DNA of 64,000 bases from Camarhynchus parvulus (taxonomy: Eukaryota > Chordata > Aves > Passeriformes > Thraupidae). The DNA lies in the NCBI RefSeq assembly GCF_901933205.1, contig NC_044584.1:15660501-15724500 (forward strand), in the 5' to 3' direction. Positions 37,771 to 50,100 of the stretch are shown piece by piece. The notes under the pieces were generated by a model that saw only the letters and a list, made by a program, of their open reading frames with translations, did no database searches and was not told the origin of the DNA. Positions within the stretch are counted from its first letter, which is position 1, and every line of letters starts with the position of its first letter. The position numbers and the translations under genes are program-made.

Positions 37771-40700
37771 CTGAATGCATTTTGGAGATTAAATTTAAGG
37801 ATGCAATAGCAAATTTAATATTAATATAAAAATGGTGAAATTGGACATCAGGTACCAGAGAAATAAATACTTATTGGAAAGAGCTCCAAAATATCTTTAT
37901 TAAGGGATTTTGTGAAGAAAAAGGAAATAGAGGTAAAAACAAAGAGCTCAGAATTGCAGCTTTTAACAGTATGAAACACTTCAGACCTAACAGCCTAGAA
38001 TTTCCTTAGAAATTGGAATTAAGTCCCTAAATACTTTCTTTCTAAAGGCAAAGAAAAAATAAAAAGTAAAATTGGCATGACACAATCTTATTTTTCTACA
38101 CAACATGCACTTCTCCAACTGTGAGAATTGTGGATTCTTATACCTGGGCAAGGCAACACCTGAGGACAGGTCTGAAGTTAGTGATCCTTGATGCAAAGGG
38201 GTGCATACAACAAGTAGGAAAAGGAAAAAAATGCTCAAAAAGGGAAATGGAACTTATCGTGCAAAGATTCAGGTTTGTAGGTGGCAACAGCACCATCGCA
38301 TTTCTTTGCTTTATTTTTCAAATAATCACATTGCTTGTAATTTTAAAATTTGAAAGTGGGAAAAGAAGTTTTTAAAAGCTTAAAAGCATAAAGTCCTTTC
38401 TGTCCTCAAAACTGAAAATCCTGCACACAACAGTGACAAGGGAAAACCTGCTTCTCAAATAGTGCTCTCTTACAGAACACTGCTGTATACTAGCTTAATA
38501 TTTTATTGAAATAGTTATACACATGATTTAAGTGGTTCCTGCTGCCCTAAAAAGATGTTTTTATATCATGGAGGCATCTGCAAAAGTTATAAAGAGCAGC
38601 TCATTTATGAGAAGAACACAAGTGCAGCATTTTCTGGTTCAGATTTCTGGAGCCCTTTGTTTTGTATATTTTTTTTTCCAGCCTCTGAACACCCATCAAG
38701 CCTATTTTACCATTTACAGGAAGAGCACGAGAACACCTCTTCAATGACAATTGAAATGTGCTACATTTACTCCATTTTACAGCAAACCAGAAAAAAAAAA
38801 TCCACTTTTTACTCAACTTTCAGTAGACCTGAAATGATGGAATTGTTCAGAGGCAGCTCTCACAGTGATGTGAGGTCTGGCAGAGCCAGGGGAGCACATT
38901 TGCCTTCCCTGCACTCTCTCACCTCCCTGGGCTTCATCCAGGGGGATTTAGGAGCCTGCAGCTCCCAACAGCCTGTCCCACTCTGCCTCAAGAGGAACAC
39001 CAAAGCCAGCTTGGAAAAACAGGAAACCAGGTGCTGTGCCCCTCCGCAACCAAACTGAAAGGATGTTCCCAGCTCATCACGCAACTGGAGCATGCACCAG
39101 TTTTGCTGAGAAGCATTCATTAAAAAACAAAACATGTTATATCCATTTCATATATGGGAAAGGAAGAGGTTTCATGATTTGTGCAAGGCAACGCAGATCC
39201 AGTAATACTCATTTAGAAACAGAAACTGAAATTCTCTTTTTGACATTTGACAGCACATACAAGCAACATCAGCACTCTAAAAAGTTCAAACCTATGCATT
39301 CTAAATATCAATGAGTGGGATTTCAAAAGTTGCTGAAAACATTTTAAAACAGGTTAACTTTTGGAATGCTATTTTCAGTTTCCCAAAACTTTTATCCCTG
39401 TAGGACTTTTGGCAGTTCTGAAATCCTAAACAAGATTTATAATACACTAATTCTCATCTCAATGACCACCTTGTCTAAAGGTGTGTGCCACCCACATGAC
39501 AGAAATAACACTCAGGCCATCTTTATTTTACATTTCTTCTGTAGAAAAATATGGAAATAATATATTATTTGAATATATCTGTATTATTTCCTTCACTTTA
39601 AAGAAGGCCTATTCTTGATCATAAAGGCAAGGAGCAAGTGATGAATTCCAGAACTTTCAGACTGTTTTGGGAACTGATCCGCAGCCCTGCCTAGAACACA
39701 TCCCTGACTCTTCTCCTTGAAGAAAGAAATTGTATTGGTTGCCTACAACATGCCTGTTGTCAGGTTACAGCACCTAGGGTGCTCTGAAAACTAAAATTCT
39801 GCTCATTGAACTTTTCTTTCTGTTTTTACATATACTCCAAACATGGTGTTCTCTCCCTCCACAGAGAAAATCTTATTTTACAACTAGGTTAAGAACTTTC
39901 CTCAGTGAAAGCTCAGAAATACTCAGCAGTTTATTCACATCAGACTCTGCTCAGTACTCCTTTCCACTCAACTTCATACCTCCCGTATTTCAACTGAAAT
40001 AGTTCTAGAGAATATCATAAAATAGAACCAGCTTTAGATCCCTCAGCATAGCCCTTAAAATCATATTCTGGACTGCCTGAATAAACAAATATCATTATCT
40101 GCATGAACTTCTGTAGGTTAGTATTTCAAAGCAGCAAAGTCACAAGAATGGATGTTTGAAATTTACCTCATCTGCCCCACCTCAGAGCCATAAGCTACAG
40201 CCAGCAGCTGAGTTAAAAGAGAAAAAAAAAAACAACAAAAAATGCCCTCAACCTCTATGAGTTTCTGGAAGTACATTCACTTTAATATGCTCATGCTCCA
40301 TGTCAAACATCCCCCCTTAAAAGAATTTCATACCATGTATTGCATTCAATATTGCAAATATAAAGTATCTGCTAACATTTAATGGCCTCTAGGTATAATC
40401 AGCATAAAACCAGCATAAAAGGGACTCAATATGAATACGAAATGTTTAAACCAAATGTGATGGAGCCACATGGGGAATTCTGCCACACACGCTGTCCTTT
40501 CTTCTAGGAGGTCCTTCACTGCCCTTGTAGGGGGTACAGCAAAATGATGTGGAAAAGAAAAAATAAAAAAAACCTAAAAACCATGATGCTGCAGCAGTGT
40601 TTAACCACAGCTTCAATGAAGGCAGCTTTGATCACTTGTGAGGGAAAAGCAGTGACCTGTCCTTTCAGGAGAGAGTTCCCTCCTTTGATCTGAGCCTTGC

Positions 40701-41160
40701 GCTCATTTAAACCGAGTTCCAAGTGTTAGTGTCTTTTTTAATACTTGGTTATAAAAATATCATATAAACAGCTAAAAATTCACGACTCTCACAAATCCCA
40801 CTCCAGTTGCTTTATATTGTAGCTGTGTTCAGATGGCAACTTTGAAAGATGGCAGAGGTAGGTTCTAATGTGCTGCAAAATCTGCAGCAGGAAGTGGCAA
40901 GTACTGGATAGATCAGCTGAATAAAAGCAAAATATTTATCCATTATTTACACACTAAATAGCACATCTGCCAAGTGCTCAATTGTAGTTTCTGCCTTTGT
41001 CCCAGGACATTAAATATCCATGTTAAAGACAGATAGGTAGGATATACACATACCTTGGAAGGATAAACAGCTACCTCTGAACGCCTAAAAGCAGAGGCTG
41101 TATTGGAATCATCCACAGTAAATCTTTTCTAAGTTATGGAAGATAATGACACTCCCAATT
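37771..41160. other. RBFOX1 intron, no gene seen
   Basis: A somewhat GC-richer block lies at about 38870-39060. Its 167-codon plus-strand frame (38555-39058) has no recognisable domain. No mobile element recognised. Confidence 0.45.
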
Positions 41161-41179
41161 TATATATATATATGTATAT
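41161..41179. repeat. Short (TA)n microsatellite
   Basis: Alternating TA with one tg interruption. Confidence 0.85.
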
Positions 41180-44100
41180 CTCCATTAAAACTGGAGTAAA
41201 ATCTGCCTATTTATTTCAATTCAACTAATTCCCTGTCGATAAGAATAATTTTCGTTTTTGCAGACCTTGGGTAAAATTCCAGTAAAGATAAATTAACTCT
41301 TGCTTCTCAGAGTGCAAGACAAGAGACATCCCTCTGGACAAGACTTGGGACAATTAAAAATAATGATCACTGATATTAAAAATACATAATCCTAAAAATA
41401 AATTCATCCTTAAAAATTCCTTTAATATTTCATGACCTACCACTATTACAAATAATGTGACAGACATCTGGCTTTTAGATAATTATTCAGATTTTCCTAA
41501 AATTCATCATCTTTAGACCTCTGAGGTTATTCCAGCTACCATGAAGAAGATCCAGATTCCCAATTCAGATTTTAAACTGGAAATATTTCTGAATTTTTCC
41601 ATTGTTTGGGTGCAATGCTGTACTCTCCATTTAGCCCAGCCTAAAATCCTCAAACTGATCTCTACAGAAGACATCATGTTTTCCTCCTTTTTGGGCAGGG
41701 ATCCAGCACTGTTACATTTAGATCTAAATCCTAGATACAAGTTAAGTGATTCTATGATTCTAAGTGCTGGGAAGATGCCCAATAAATTTATCCTGATAAT
41801 TTTAAGAACAGATGAAAATGCCATTAAATTTACACCTAAATTACAAGTTATTCCTTGTTTTCCCTAGGCTGAACTCACAATTTTTCGTCTGCACTTGCTC
41901 AAGATGGAACAATTCCCATCTGACACTCCACAAACCAGAGCTTGCTTTCTCCTACACCAACTCCTTGACATCTTAAGGTTGCCACCTGGAAATTAAATCT
42001 TACAATCCTTAATTTGTACCATTTCCAAGCTCTCCCTCACATTAGAGCTACTAAGTATTGTTCTCTTTCTCACTTAGCCACCTTTACATTTTCTATAATG
42101 ATCCAAGAATTTATTTCAACGTGTAAAAGATTAGTCTTTCAAATTTGTTTGTCCTTTAAAATTAAGCACTATTTGAAATAGTTCCTCCAAAAATCCATTT
42201 GGATTTGCCTTTCCTTTTTCAGTAGTAATTACCTGTTGTTCAGTCTCTCCTGTCTGATATTTTAACTGTTCTAAACAAACAAGATTCTTATGACTCCTTA
42301 CATCAGACAATTTTAAACTCAGTTCTGTAAAGTAAATTACATACCCTGACCTTCTGAAACCATTTATGGCACCTCTGCTTTTTTTGCTATAATTTTGGGG
42401 CGTGAATAAAGAAAAAACAGACTTCTCCACACCTGTGTTTGATTGGCACTTTGTATTTGATTGGAGTGACAAATGAAATGGCTCATCTGTACTAAAAGAG
42501 TTTAAACCCTGTTTTTTGAAATATCTGAATATTGAAAAAAATAAACCAAAACAAAAGGTATTACCTACCAAAATTCCATAAAGAGTGCAGAGCATTGCTA
42601 TGGAGCCATTTCCACATCTCAGGACATGTTTTCAGTACTAGCATGCATTAAATAACAACAACAACAAGAAGTTACTTTGCACTTCTGAACCTGCTCCCAG
42701 TGTGAATTTCTGAAGAAAAGTTTCATCTCTTCATAACTGTCTCAGCAATACCATGGCCAAAAGGGGAAGGTATGTCAAAGCAAAAGACACAAGATGGAAT
42801 AAATGGAAAGGACATGAAATGTTTAATTCAATCTCCAAAATATTCTAAGATTTCAAGATGGCTAAAAAGACTCTAAAATCAGGTTAAACACAGTTCATAT
42901 GCAATTAATGGCTTTAGGCCCTGTGATCCTTCCAACCTAGGGACTCACACTGGATTTGGAAGAGTTTAGAGGTATGGTACTTAGTTTTAGAAAATCTGCT
43001 CCTCATTGGGTACCTGTACTTTGGGTGACTTTGATTTTGGAAAACTGCAAATTTCACTGTTAGCAAATTCACAACACTTCATAAACTCCTGGAACAACTT
43101 CAGGACTGAGAGCACTTCAATGCTAGAGGGAGGCAAATTTAACCATAAGCAATGAAAGGAGAAAACCTTGCCACCTCCCCCCTGCCACCCCCAGCATTAC
43201 AGAATGCAGAACTGGAGCATCTAGCTACATCAAAAAGGGTAAAATACTTGAGGGACTCAGCCCCATGGCAAATTCTGCTTGGGGATTTCAGGATGAATGA
43301 CTTGTGTCTATGTTTACAGCCTTTCAGCAGAGTGCTCACTGTTTACCCTGGAATTAATCCAGGTCCATAAAACTAGTGATACATCAATGTAACAGATGTG
43401 CTTAAGTGGCTCTGCATTATAAGGAGATCTGCTTTAGTTACAAAAACTCAATAACCAGTTTAGGATGATTTTGACAACCCAAATCTGTCACTTATCAGCC
43501 CCTACTGTACTAATTCCTGTTTGTGGACTGGTAGTCTCTAGTTCTAATGACTTCATCATTTCATTATTTGTCTTTTAAAAGTATTTGAACTAATAAAGGC
43601 AACAGTGTTGGAGAATAATGTCCTAGCCCTTGACATAAATCTAAATTACTCCTATAATATGTTGAAAAGAGTTTAATTTGTGTTCATCTCATATTTACAA
43701 ATTGCTGGAATGCAAACAAAGTTCCTTGATCTTCAGGACACAGGATAGAGCCCAAAGCAATGCTAATGCTGCTCTCTAAAGGACCAACACAGCAAATAAA
43801 ATGCAGGTGCTGTTTAACAACTAATGCATTTGGCTTTAGAGGCTTTGTTAAGAGGTCACTGTCATTATCCACTTTTTCCAATCAATTTATGAATTTCTTG
43901 AAAGATACCTAGGAATATTTGAGTTGAAAGTTTCTGAAACATGTCAGAGCTATTTCAGAAAAGGTGCTATGAACAGCCACATGCTAAACACAAAAAATCC
44001 ATCTATTTTAGAATGCTTTTTCTTCTTTTTCTATAATGTTGTGAAACCTCTATAATGTTGATCATAGAGAACTTCTTTCCTCAAAGCTAATAAAATCGTT

Positions 44101-44919
44101 GAACTGATAGCAGGAGGTAGAACTCTGGTGTCCTAAAGAGGGCAATGACAGTTTTTGCTCTCCAGTTTGGAAGGTCTCTGTGTGAGAACTTCTGTCCCAG
44201 CCAGAAGAGGCCCTGAGTGCATTTTTCATCCCATGTGAGTTTAGGGGCTTGGCATGCAGACAGCTCTCCACATACAGCTCATTGTCTTAATCTCATTAAT
44301 TTTTAAAAGGTACAACCACTGCAGGTTTCATTATGTGAAGTAGCAAGGTGTCAGATGGAAGCAACTCTCACATAAAACAGCATGGTTTGGGGTTTCCCAA
44401 ACTCTTAGGCTATTTTTTGACCAAAATCTAAATTTTAAGCATGATAAAATCTGAGGACACCTGAGCCCTTAATGTAAATATATGCATTTTGAAATGATAC
44501 ATATTTGTAGTGAGTGGTCACGCTGTGCTGTTACTCTAACTATAATATTCCTGAAATGCCTTTACAAAGCCAGCTGGAAACCTTGACATTTCATCCATAT
44601 TGTTATTTATATACATATTTACTGCTGCCACCTGCTTGCAACTTGGCTCACACCACAAAGCAGTACGTTTCCCTTGTTTCATTATACTTTGACATTTCAC
44701 TAGAACTACAGAGCTGCCCATTTCTCAGTTTCCAATTGCTCTGCAGCCACTCCTGAATTATATTGGCTTAGTAATAGAATAAAGATCTTTCTCCGTGGTA
44801 GCACTAACCTCTCCTTTCCGTACCCAGATGGTACAAATTGCTGCTGGCACGTATAACAATGCCAGCACAGCTTCTGCTGCCTAAATGAACCCCCATAAAC
44901 CCCACAGAGCTAGATTAGA
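41180..44919. other. RBFOX1 intron, no gene seen
   Basis: Contains an aac-type run at 42653-42667. A gattctatgattct stretch at 41751-41764 recalls the CR1 3' end but has no CR1 body beside it. Nothing else recognised. Confidence 0.45.
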
Positions 44920-45150
44920 TTAGGGAATTGGGAGGTGAGCAGGAGGGCTGGCCGGTGGGCTGGGCTGAACGAGATAAGGATTTGGTGGCAGGCTGTGTGT
45001 GGCTGTGATGGAGCACTCACACTGCAATGCTCAGTCAGCCTCTTCCGAGGGAAGAAAGCAAAATCAGCTAACAAAGTTAATAAACCTAATTTCATCGTCA
45101 GCACCACAACATGCACTTTTGCTATTATGCAAACAGCTGAGTTGTTTGAT
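44920..45150. promoter_or_regulatory. Weak candidate conserved noncoding element
   Basis: Non-repetitive, balanced-composition block containing attatgcaaaca (45124-45135), taataaacctaattt (45080-45094) and other A/T cores within GC-richer flanks. It carries no credible coding frame. This is a low-confidence guess from texture only. Confidence 0.2.
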
Positions 45151-47074
45151 AGCCCTGGTGCCTCACAAAAAGGCCACTTTCCAAGGAATCATGCTGGAAG
45201 GAGCAGACACCAGGGACACCCAGACTGCTCGAGTTCACCTGATTGCTCTGCCCTGCTCACACTGCTCTGACACTTCTGAAAAAGGCTGATCACCCCTATC
45301 CATACCCTCAGACATCTAAAACACACCTGAACTTGCAGTTCCTCTGTGCCTACCCCAGGAGGAGTGCTGGCAGCCGAGTGTGCTGTGATGGGATGGAGGG
45401 AAGAGGCCCTGGGAGAGCACAGAACCAGGCTGCTCTGCACAACAGCTCACTCGGGCCAGTCTGCTTGACAGACAACAAATGTTTCTGTTTTGTCAGTCCA
45501 AGAGTTTGTCAGGAGCCGTTTGAAACCTACAAATGGAAATCTACAGCCTGAAAATCTTTACATGTGACACCAATCTTCCATGACTTGACCAAAGTTATAC
45601 TGCTTTGCATTTAACACAGGCTAGAACACAGCCTAGCATACACATGTATAATTCATTTTAAGGAAAATCCTCTAGCTGTTCAGTATTTAAAAGACACTAA
45701 AATTGAGGGGAAATATAGATGAAAGAAAGATAACCAACATATTAAAAATTATTGTAAAACTTTGGGCATTTGGCATTTGCATAAGCAACAGAAAAACTAT
45801 TTAACGTGTTTCTAAGATAAAACATCTGCTCTATTTGTAATCCTGTCCCTATGAGGAGAACAGAGGAAGGTTTCTTGTGTAGTTAAAAGGCCAAAATTAC
45901 AAAATTACTGTAGTAAGGGACAAAAAGAAGGAATGTACTGTAATTTTTCCAGCCCCAAAACTGACATGGCAATGGTAAGTTTTTCCTGCTGATTGAAAAG
46001 AATCTTCATCAAAAAAGTCCAAACCTAAGTTCACTTAGTGTTAGAGGGCAAAATGATACCTCAAGTTGCACCTCTAAATGAAACACAATGCAGTAACTCA
46101 GTGAAGGACCTTTTTAATTGTTAAAATTAATTTAGGACTATGCTGAAATGATACATGTGAAGCACTGATTTTTGCTGCTGTCCTGAAAACAACCACATCT
46201 CAGGACAGAACAGGAGAAGGCAAAGACTGAACATTTCTCACAAGGCACAGGCAGGAAAACAAAACCCAAAAAACTCACATGACTGAAGAGAACAAGCTTC
46301 AGTTTGTAAATCTCATTTGTGTATTTGCTGGGAATGAACAAATTCACATTTATTCATTCAGCCTCAAAATAAAGGCCAAATTTCAAAACACAGCTTAGTT
46401 TCTTGCTTCTGTTGAGGCCCTGAAAAAAGTAAATGTCTTTTTAAAAGCCAACCATCATCTCCTCTGAGAGTTTGGCTTTATAAAAACTGCCAGGTGAGAC
46501 AAGAGGACTTGGTTGGAAAAGCCTCAAGGGGGAAGTAATTTAGGGGGGAACCATCAAGCAGGAGAGGTGAAACAACTTTTTTTCCTTTTTTTTTTGCCTG
46601 TTACATCTTTGGAAGACACAGAGTGTGGTACTGAGTGACCTCCATAGACTGTTTAAACTGAGATCCTCTCTAATATTTTTATTCTTTTTCACTTTGGCTT
46701 GATGTTTCCCATGTTTAGGTTGTGCTTTTATTTTTTTCTCCATTACAACTTATGTCAATATTCTGCTCATTTGACAAAAGGAAAAAGAGTTCAGGGTTGT
46801 GTTCCTGGGTTTAGTTCACGTTTCACATCAGACACTGTAATGGAAAAGAATAACCCTGAACTTAGAAACTGACTGTCAAGAATGGAAATGTATTTAGAAG
46901 GCTCCAGTTTGCACAAATTCCTGTTTGTGTATTATTAATTAATATAGTATTGATGTTAATATCTCAGCCTGAACTGCTGAGACCAGTCAACAGCCTCAGC
47001 TGCTGAAGATGATCAGGTACACCCCAGGTGACCAGGGACAAAACTTTCACCCACATCCTTTCTGGGATCCTGCA
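45151..47074. other. RBFOX1 intron, no gene seen
   Basis: No exon, RNA gene or named repeat recognised. The stretch around 45160-45450 is somewhat GC-richer and open in several frames without recognisable domains. Confidence 0.45.
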
Positions 47075-47192
47075 GATCCTGGGAGGAGAAGCAGCACAGA
47101 TCTGCCCCAAAGTGATCCTGGGAGGAGAAGCAGCACAGATCTGCCCCAAAGTGATCCTGGGAGGAGAAGCCAGCACAGATCTGCCCCAAAGT
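47075..47192. repeat. Three 39-bp tandem units
   Basis: Units at 47075-47113, 47114-47152 and 47153-47192 read gatcctgggaggagaagcag then cacagatctgccccaaagt. The third has one extra C. A partial fourth begins gatcccc. A related gatcctgca stub precedes the array at 47067. The unit length is a multiple of 3 and stop-free, which explains the short repetitive frames on both strands. Confidence 0.95.
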
Positions 47193-50100
47193 GATCCCCA
47201 TGGATCTCCCAGGGAATACACAAACCCTCAGGAGCTCCTGCCCCAGCCAGGGGATGGAACCTGCCTGCCAAGCACTCCAAGGTGCTGCTGGGGCAGGGGG
47301 AACCTGTCAGCTCTGCGTAGGAACCCAAGAATGTGAAATTGAGCAACAACGCAACTGAACGCGCAGTTTCAAAGCTGCTTCTCCTCTTTAATCAGCCTCT
47401 CCAAAAGCAGCTCCAATGGGAATGAAGGATTATTTCCCCTTGAAGTGTGCCTCCTGTCCCTGTCCTTCAGAGCAGCTGACATTGTGCTCCCCAGAGAATG
47501 GGGGAATGCTTCCCCGTGCTTGTGATCCTGCTCTTGGGGCTGGCTGAGAGCAGCGCTTGAAATCACCAAGAAAAATCACATTAATCAAAATTAGCAACAG
47601 AAGCTGATTATTATGCTCTTCTTCAGAAATGACCTGACCAGCAGAAAACCTGACTTCATGTTTTGCTTTTATCTAGAAGAATTTCCTTGTTTCTTTGAAG
47701 AGTGTTAAATGCTCCTGTGATGACACCTCTCTCCTCCTGCTGTTTTGCTTTTGAGCCAGAGAAAATTTAAGAGAACTTTATTCCCATGAAGCTTTTCAAA
47801 CATTGATTTGGAGACAGAGCTGAAATTCTAAATTTTAAAATGAAGGGCAGACTTTCTCTTCAGTCAAAGTAGTTATATTATCCATCTGAATCAATAAGAG
47901 AGCATTTTTTGCACATCTCCTAAATTCTGCTCCTGTTTATAGAACCGCATATCTGTGGCAAATTCAGCAGAAATTGCTTGGTTTAATTTCTAGCTGTAAG
48001 AAAAACAAATGCAGACACAGCAGGAGGCAAGGAGGGAAGAGCTGTGATAAAATAGGTTGAAGACTTGCAAAGCACTCAGGATATCTGAGCAAGAACAGTT
48101 AGTCGGTATGATGTGACCTATTATAAAAGTGGAAAACACAGGTTTGGAAGTCTGCTATGACTTAGCTCCAAAATGCAATGGTGAAAGCAGAAGTTATACA
48201 CCATTTACTAAAACCCTAGAGTGAAATTTTGCTACTCTTTTTACATAGCTCATGAAACAAAGTTCACTAGGCCCTTGATGGGAAAAATTCTGGAGTGCTC
48301 TGGATATTACACAAAGAAAATGCAAAACATTGCTAAAACTGGAACGAAATCATTTGAAATTTTGATTCAGACTCATTTGATTCACAGATCTATCATTTTT
48401 GGCTGATGCCACAGCAGATGTATTGTAAGGAGCTCACTTTACCTGCACTGAGACAGTATCTATACAATATCTCCATCTATTAAAGTAGGTTTTAGTTAAG
48501 AACAGCCTTTACAAGTGTATTGACTCATTTTCTCTTCTGTAATACCACACACATTTGTGTTACCACATTCTGAGATCCTCCCCACTACTTTGACAAGCCA
48601 TTTTAGTAATTCTCTGCAGTTTTTGCTCATGTGAACATACTATTTCCTCATCCTATTTACCTTTTAAAAAACAAGTATTATAAAAAGAAATACGTGAGGA
48701 TTCGATTAGGAAAAAAAAAGAAACAAAAACCAATGTATGCATGGGAGAAATAAGAAGTAGCAGCATGCAAAAGAGAGGATGGAATTAAAATACAGGAAAA
48801 GAAAATGTTGTACATGACATAGTAAGTCTTGGCTTCATTTACCATTACTTTGCATTTCAATTAAATACCATGGAGACATGAATATATATTAAAGAGGATA
48901 ATCTTTGAATTACCTGATGAATGCATTTCTGCTATTTATACTTATAAAAAAATGAGAAAATGGTAATGCAATTGTTAATCAGTTGCTCAACTTTAAGGAG
49001 CAACATAATTTGAAAATAATTATATCTTAGTAAATTCTTTTAATTTTTATTCCCACTAAACTAAAGCACTCTTTAGTTTAACTTTGCAAACCCCCAACAA
49101 TATGTATTTATCTTCCTTCCACCATATAATTTAAAAGAAAATTATATAAAAGACGAGGAGTTAAATTGCACTTGAGGAACAATGTAAGATATTAATTTAT
49201 CTCAGAAACATCACTTTTCAAAGAAGTTATGTTTTTCCTACACTTGCCAGATAATATTTATACAAATAAACGGAAACAAAACTTTCAAGCAGTTAAACTT
49301 TCACACTCTAGACTGAATGTCAAAAGCTGATGTGAAATTCAGTAAAGGAGGTTAAACCACATTTTTGTAACCACCTAATCTTGTTGGATAAGTCAAACCT
49401 AAGAAATACTTTTTTAATATAGTTCTTAATAGTAATAATAGACATAATGGAAACATCAAAAAGAACCACTCAAATTGGAGAGAATGTTAAAAAATGTTCT
49501 ATTTTCCAGAGCCAACAAACTGCTAAAAGAACACAATGAGAAATCCATGTTTAGACTACCAGGACAAGCCTTAGAACACAGGAACATCAAATGCTGAATG
49601 AGTTTTTTACTCCATCTGTGCATCAGAACAAACACAACGTGGTCCCTGCAGGCCTGATGGAAGTGACCGCACCTGGCTGCAGCACCGCCTTTCACTGATC
49701 AGCGACATCAGCGAGAGGAACTTGGAGAAGGCATCACCTCCTGGCCATCAGTGCCCTGCTGCTGACAAACCAACCCTTCCCTGGCCATGCTCACTCCTCA
49801 TTTCTGCAGCTTTGCCAGCACGAGCAGCATGTGGCATGTCTTCCATTAGCAATCAAGCCCTACAATCCCTATTGACAAGACGGACAACAATCCACTCTCG
49901 TAAAAGATTCATGACACAACTTTGCACTCTCTACTGCTTGCTTTCTCATAAAACCAGTGCAAATCCCATCAAAAATTTAGCAGAACCCCTGCCTCATCTG
50001 TTTAGGCCTGAAGCTAGTTGCAGGGACAACTCATTAGGGACAAGCTCATTAAAACCAGCCCTGGAGCAAAAGCAGTTTGCAAGTCTCCTCATTTTTATTC

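Noticed and set aside
38555..39058. 167-codon plus-strand frame
   Set aside because: No recognisable domain, interrupted composition and no supporting splice or promoter signals.
41751..41764. gattctatgattct, reminiscent of the CR1 3' octamer repeats
   Set aside because: No CR1 body sequence upstream. The stretch is too short to call an element.
47028..47349. Repetitive frames of about 100 codons on both strands
   Set aside because: Produced by three 39-bp units that are stop-free and in phase.
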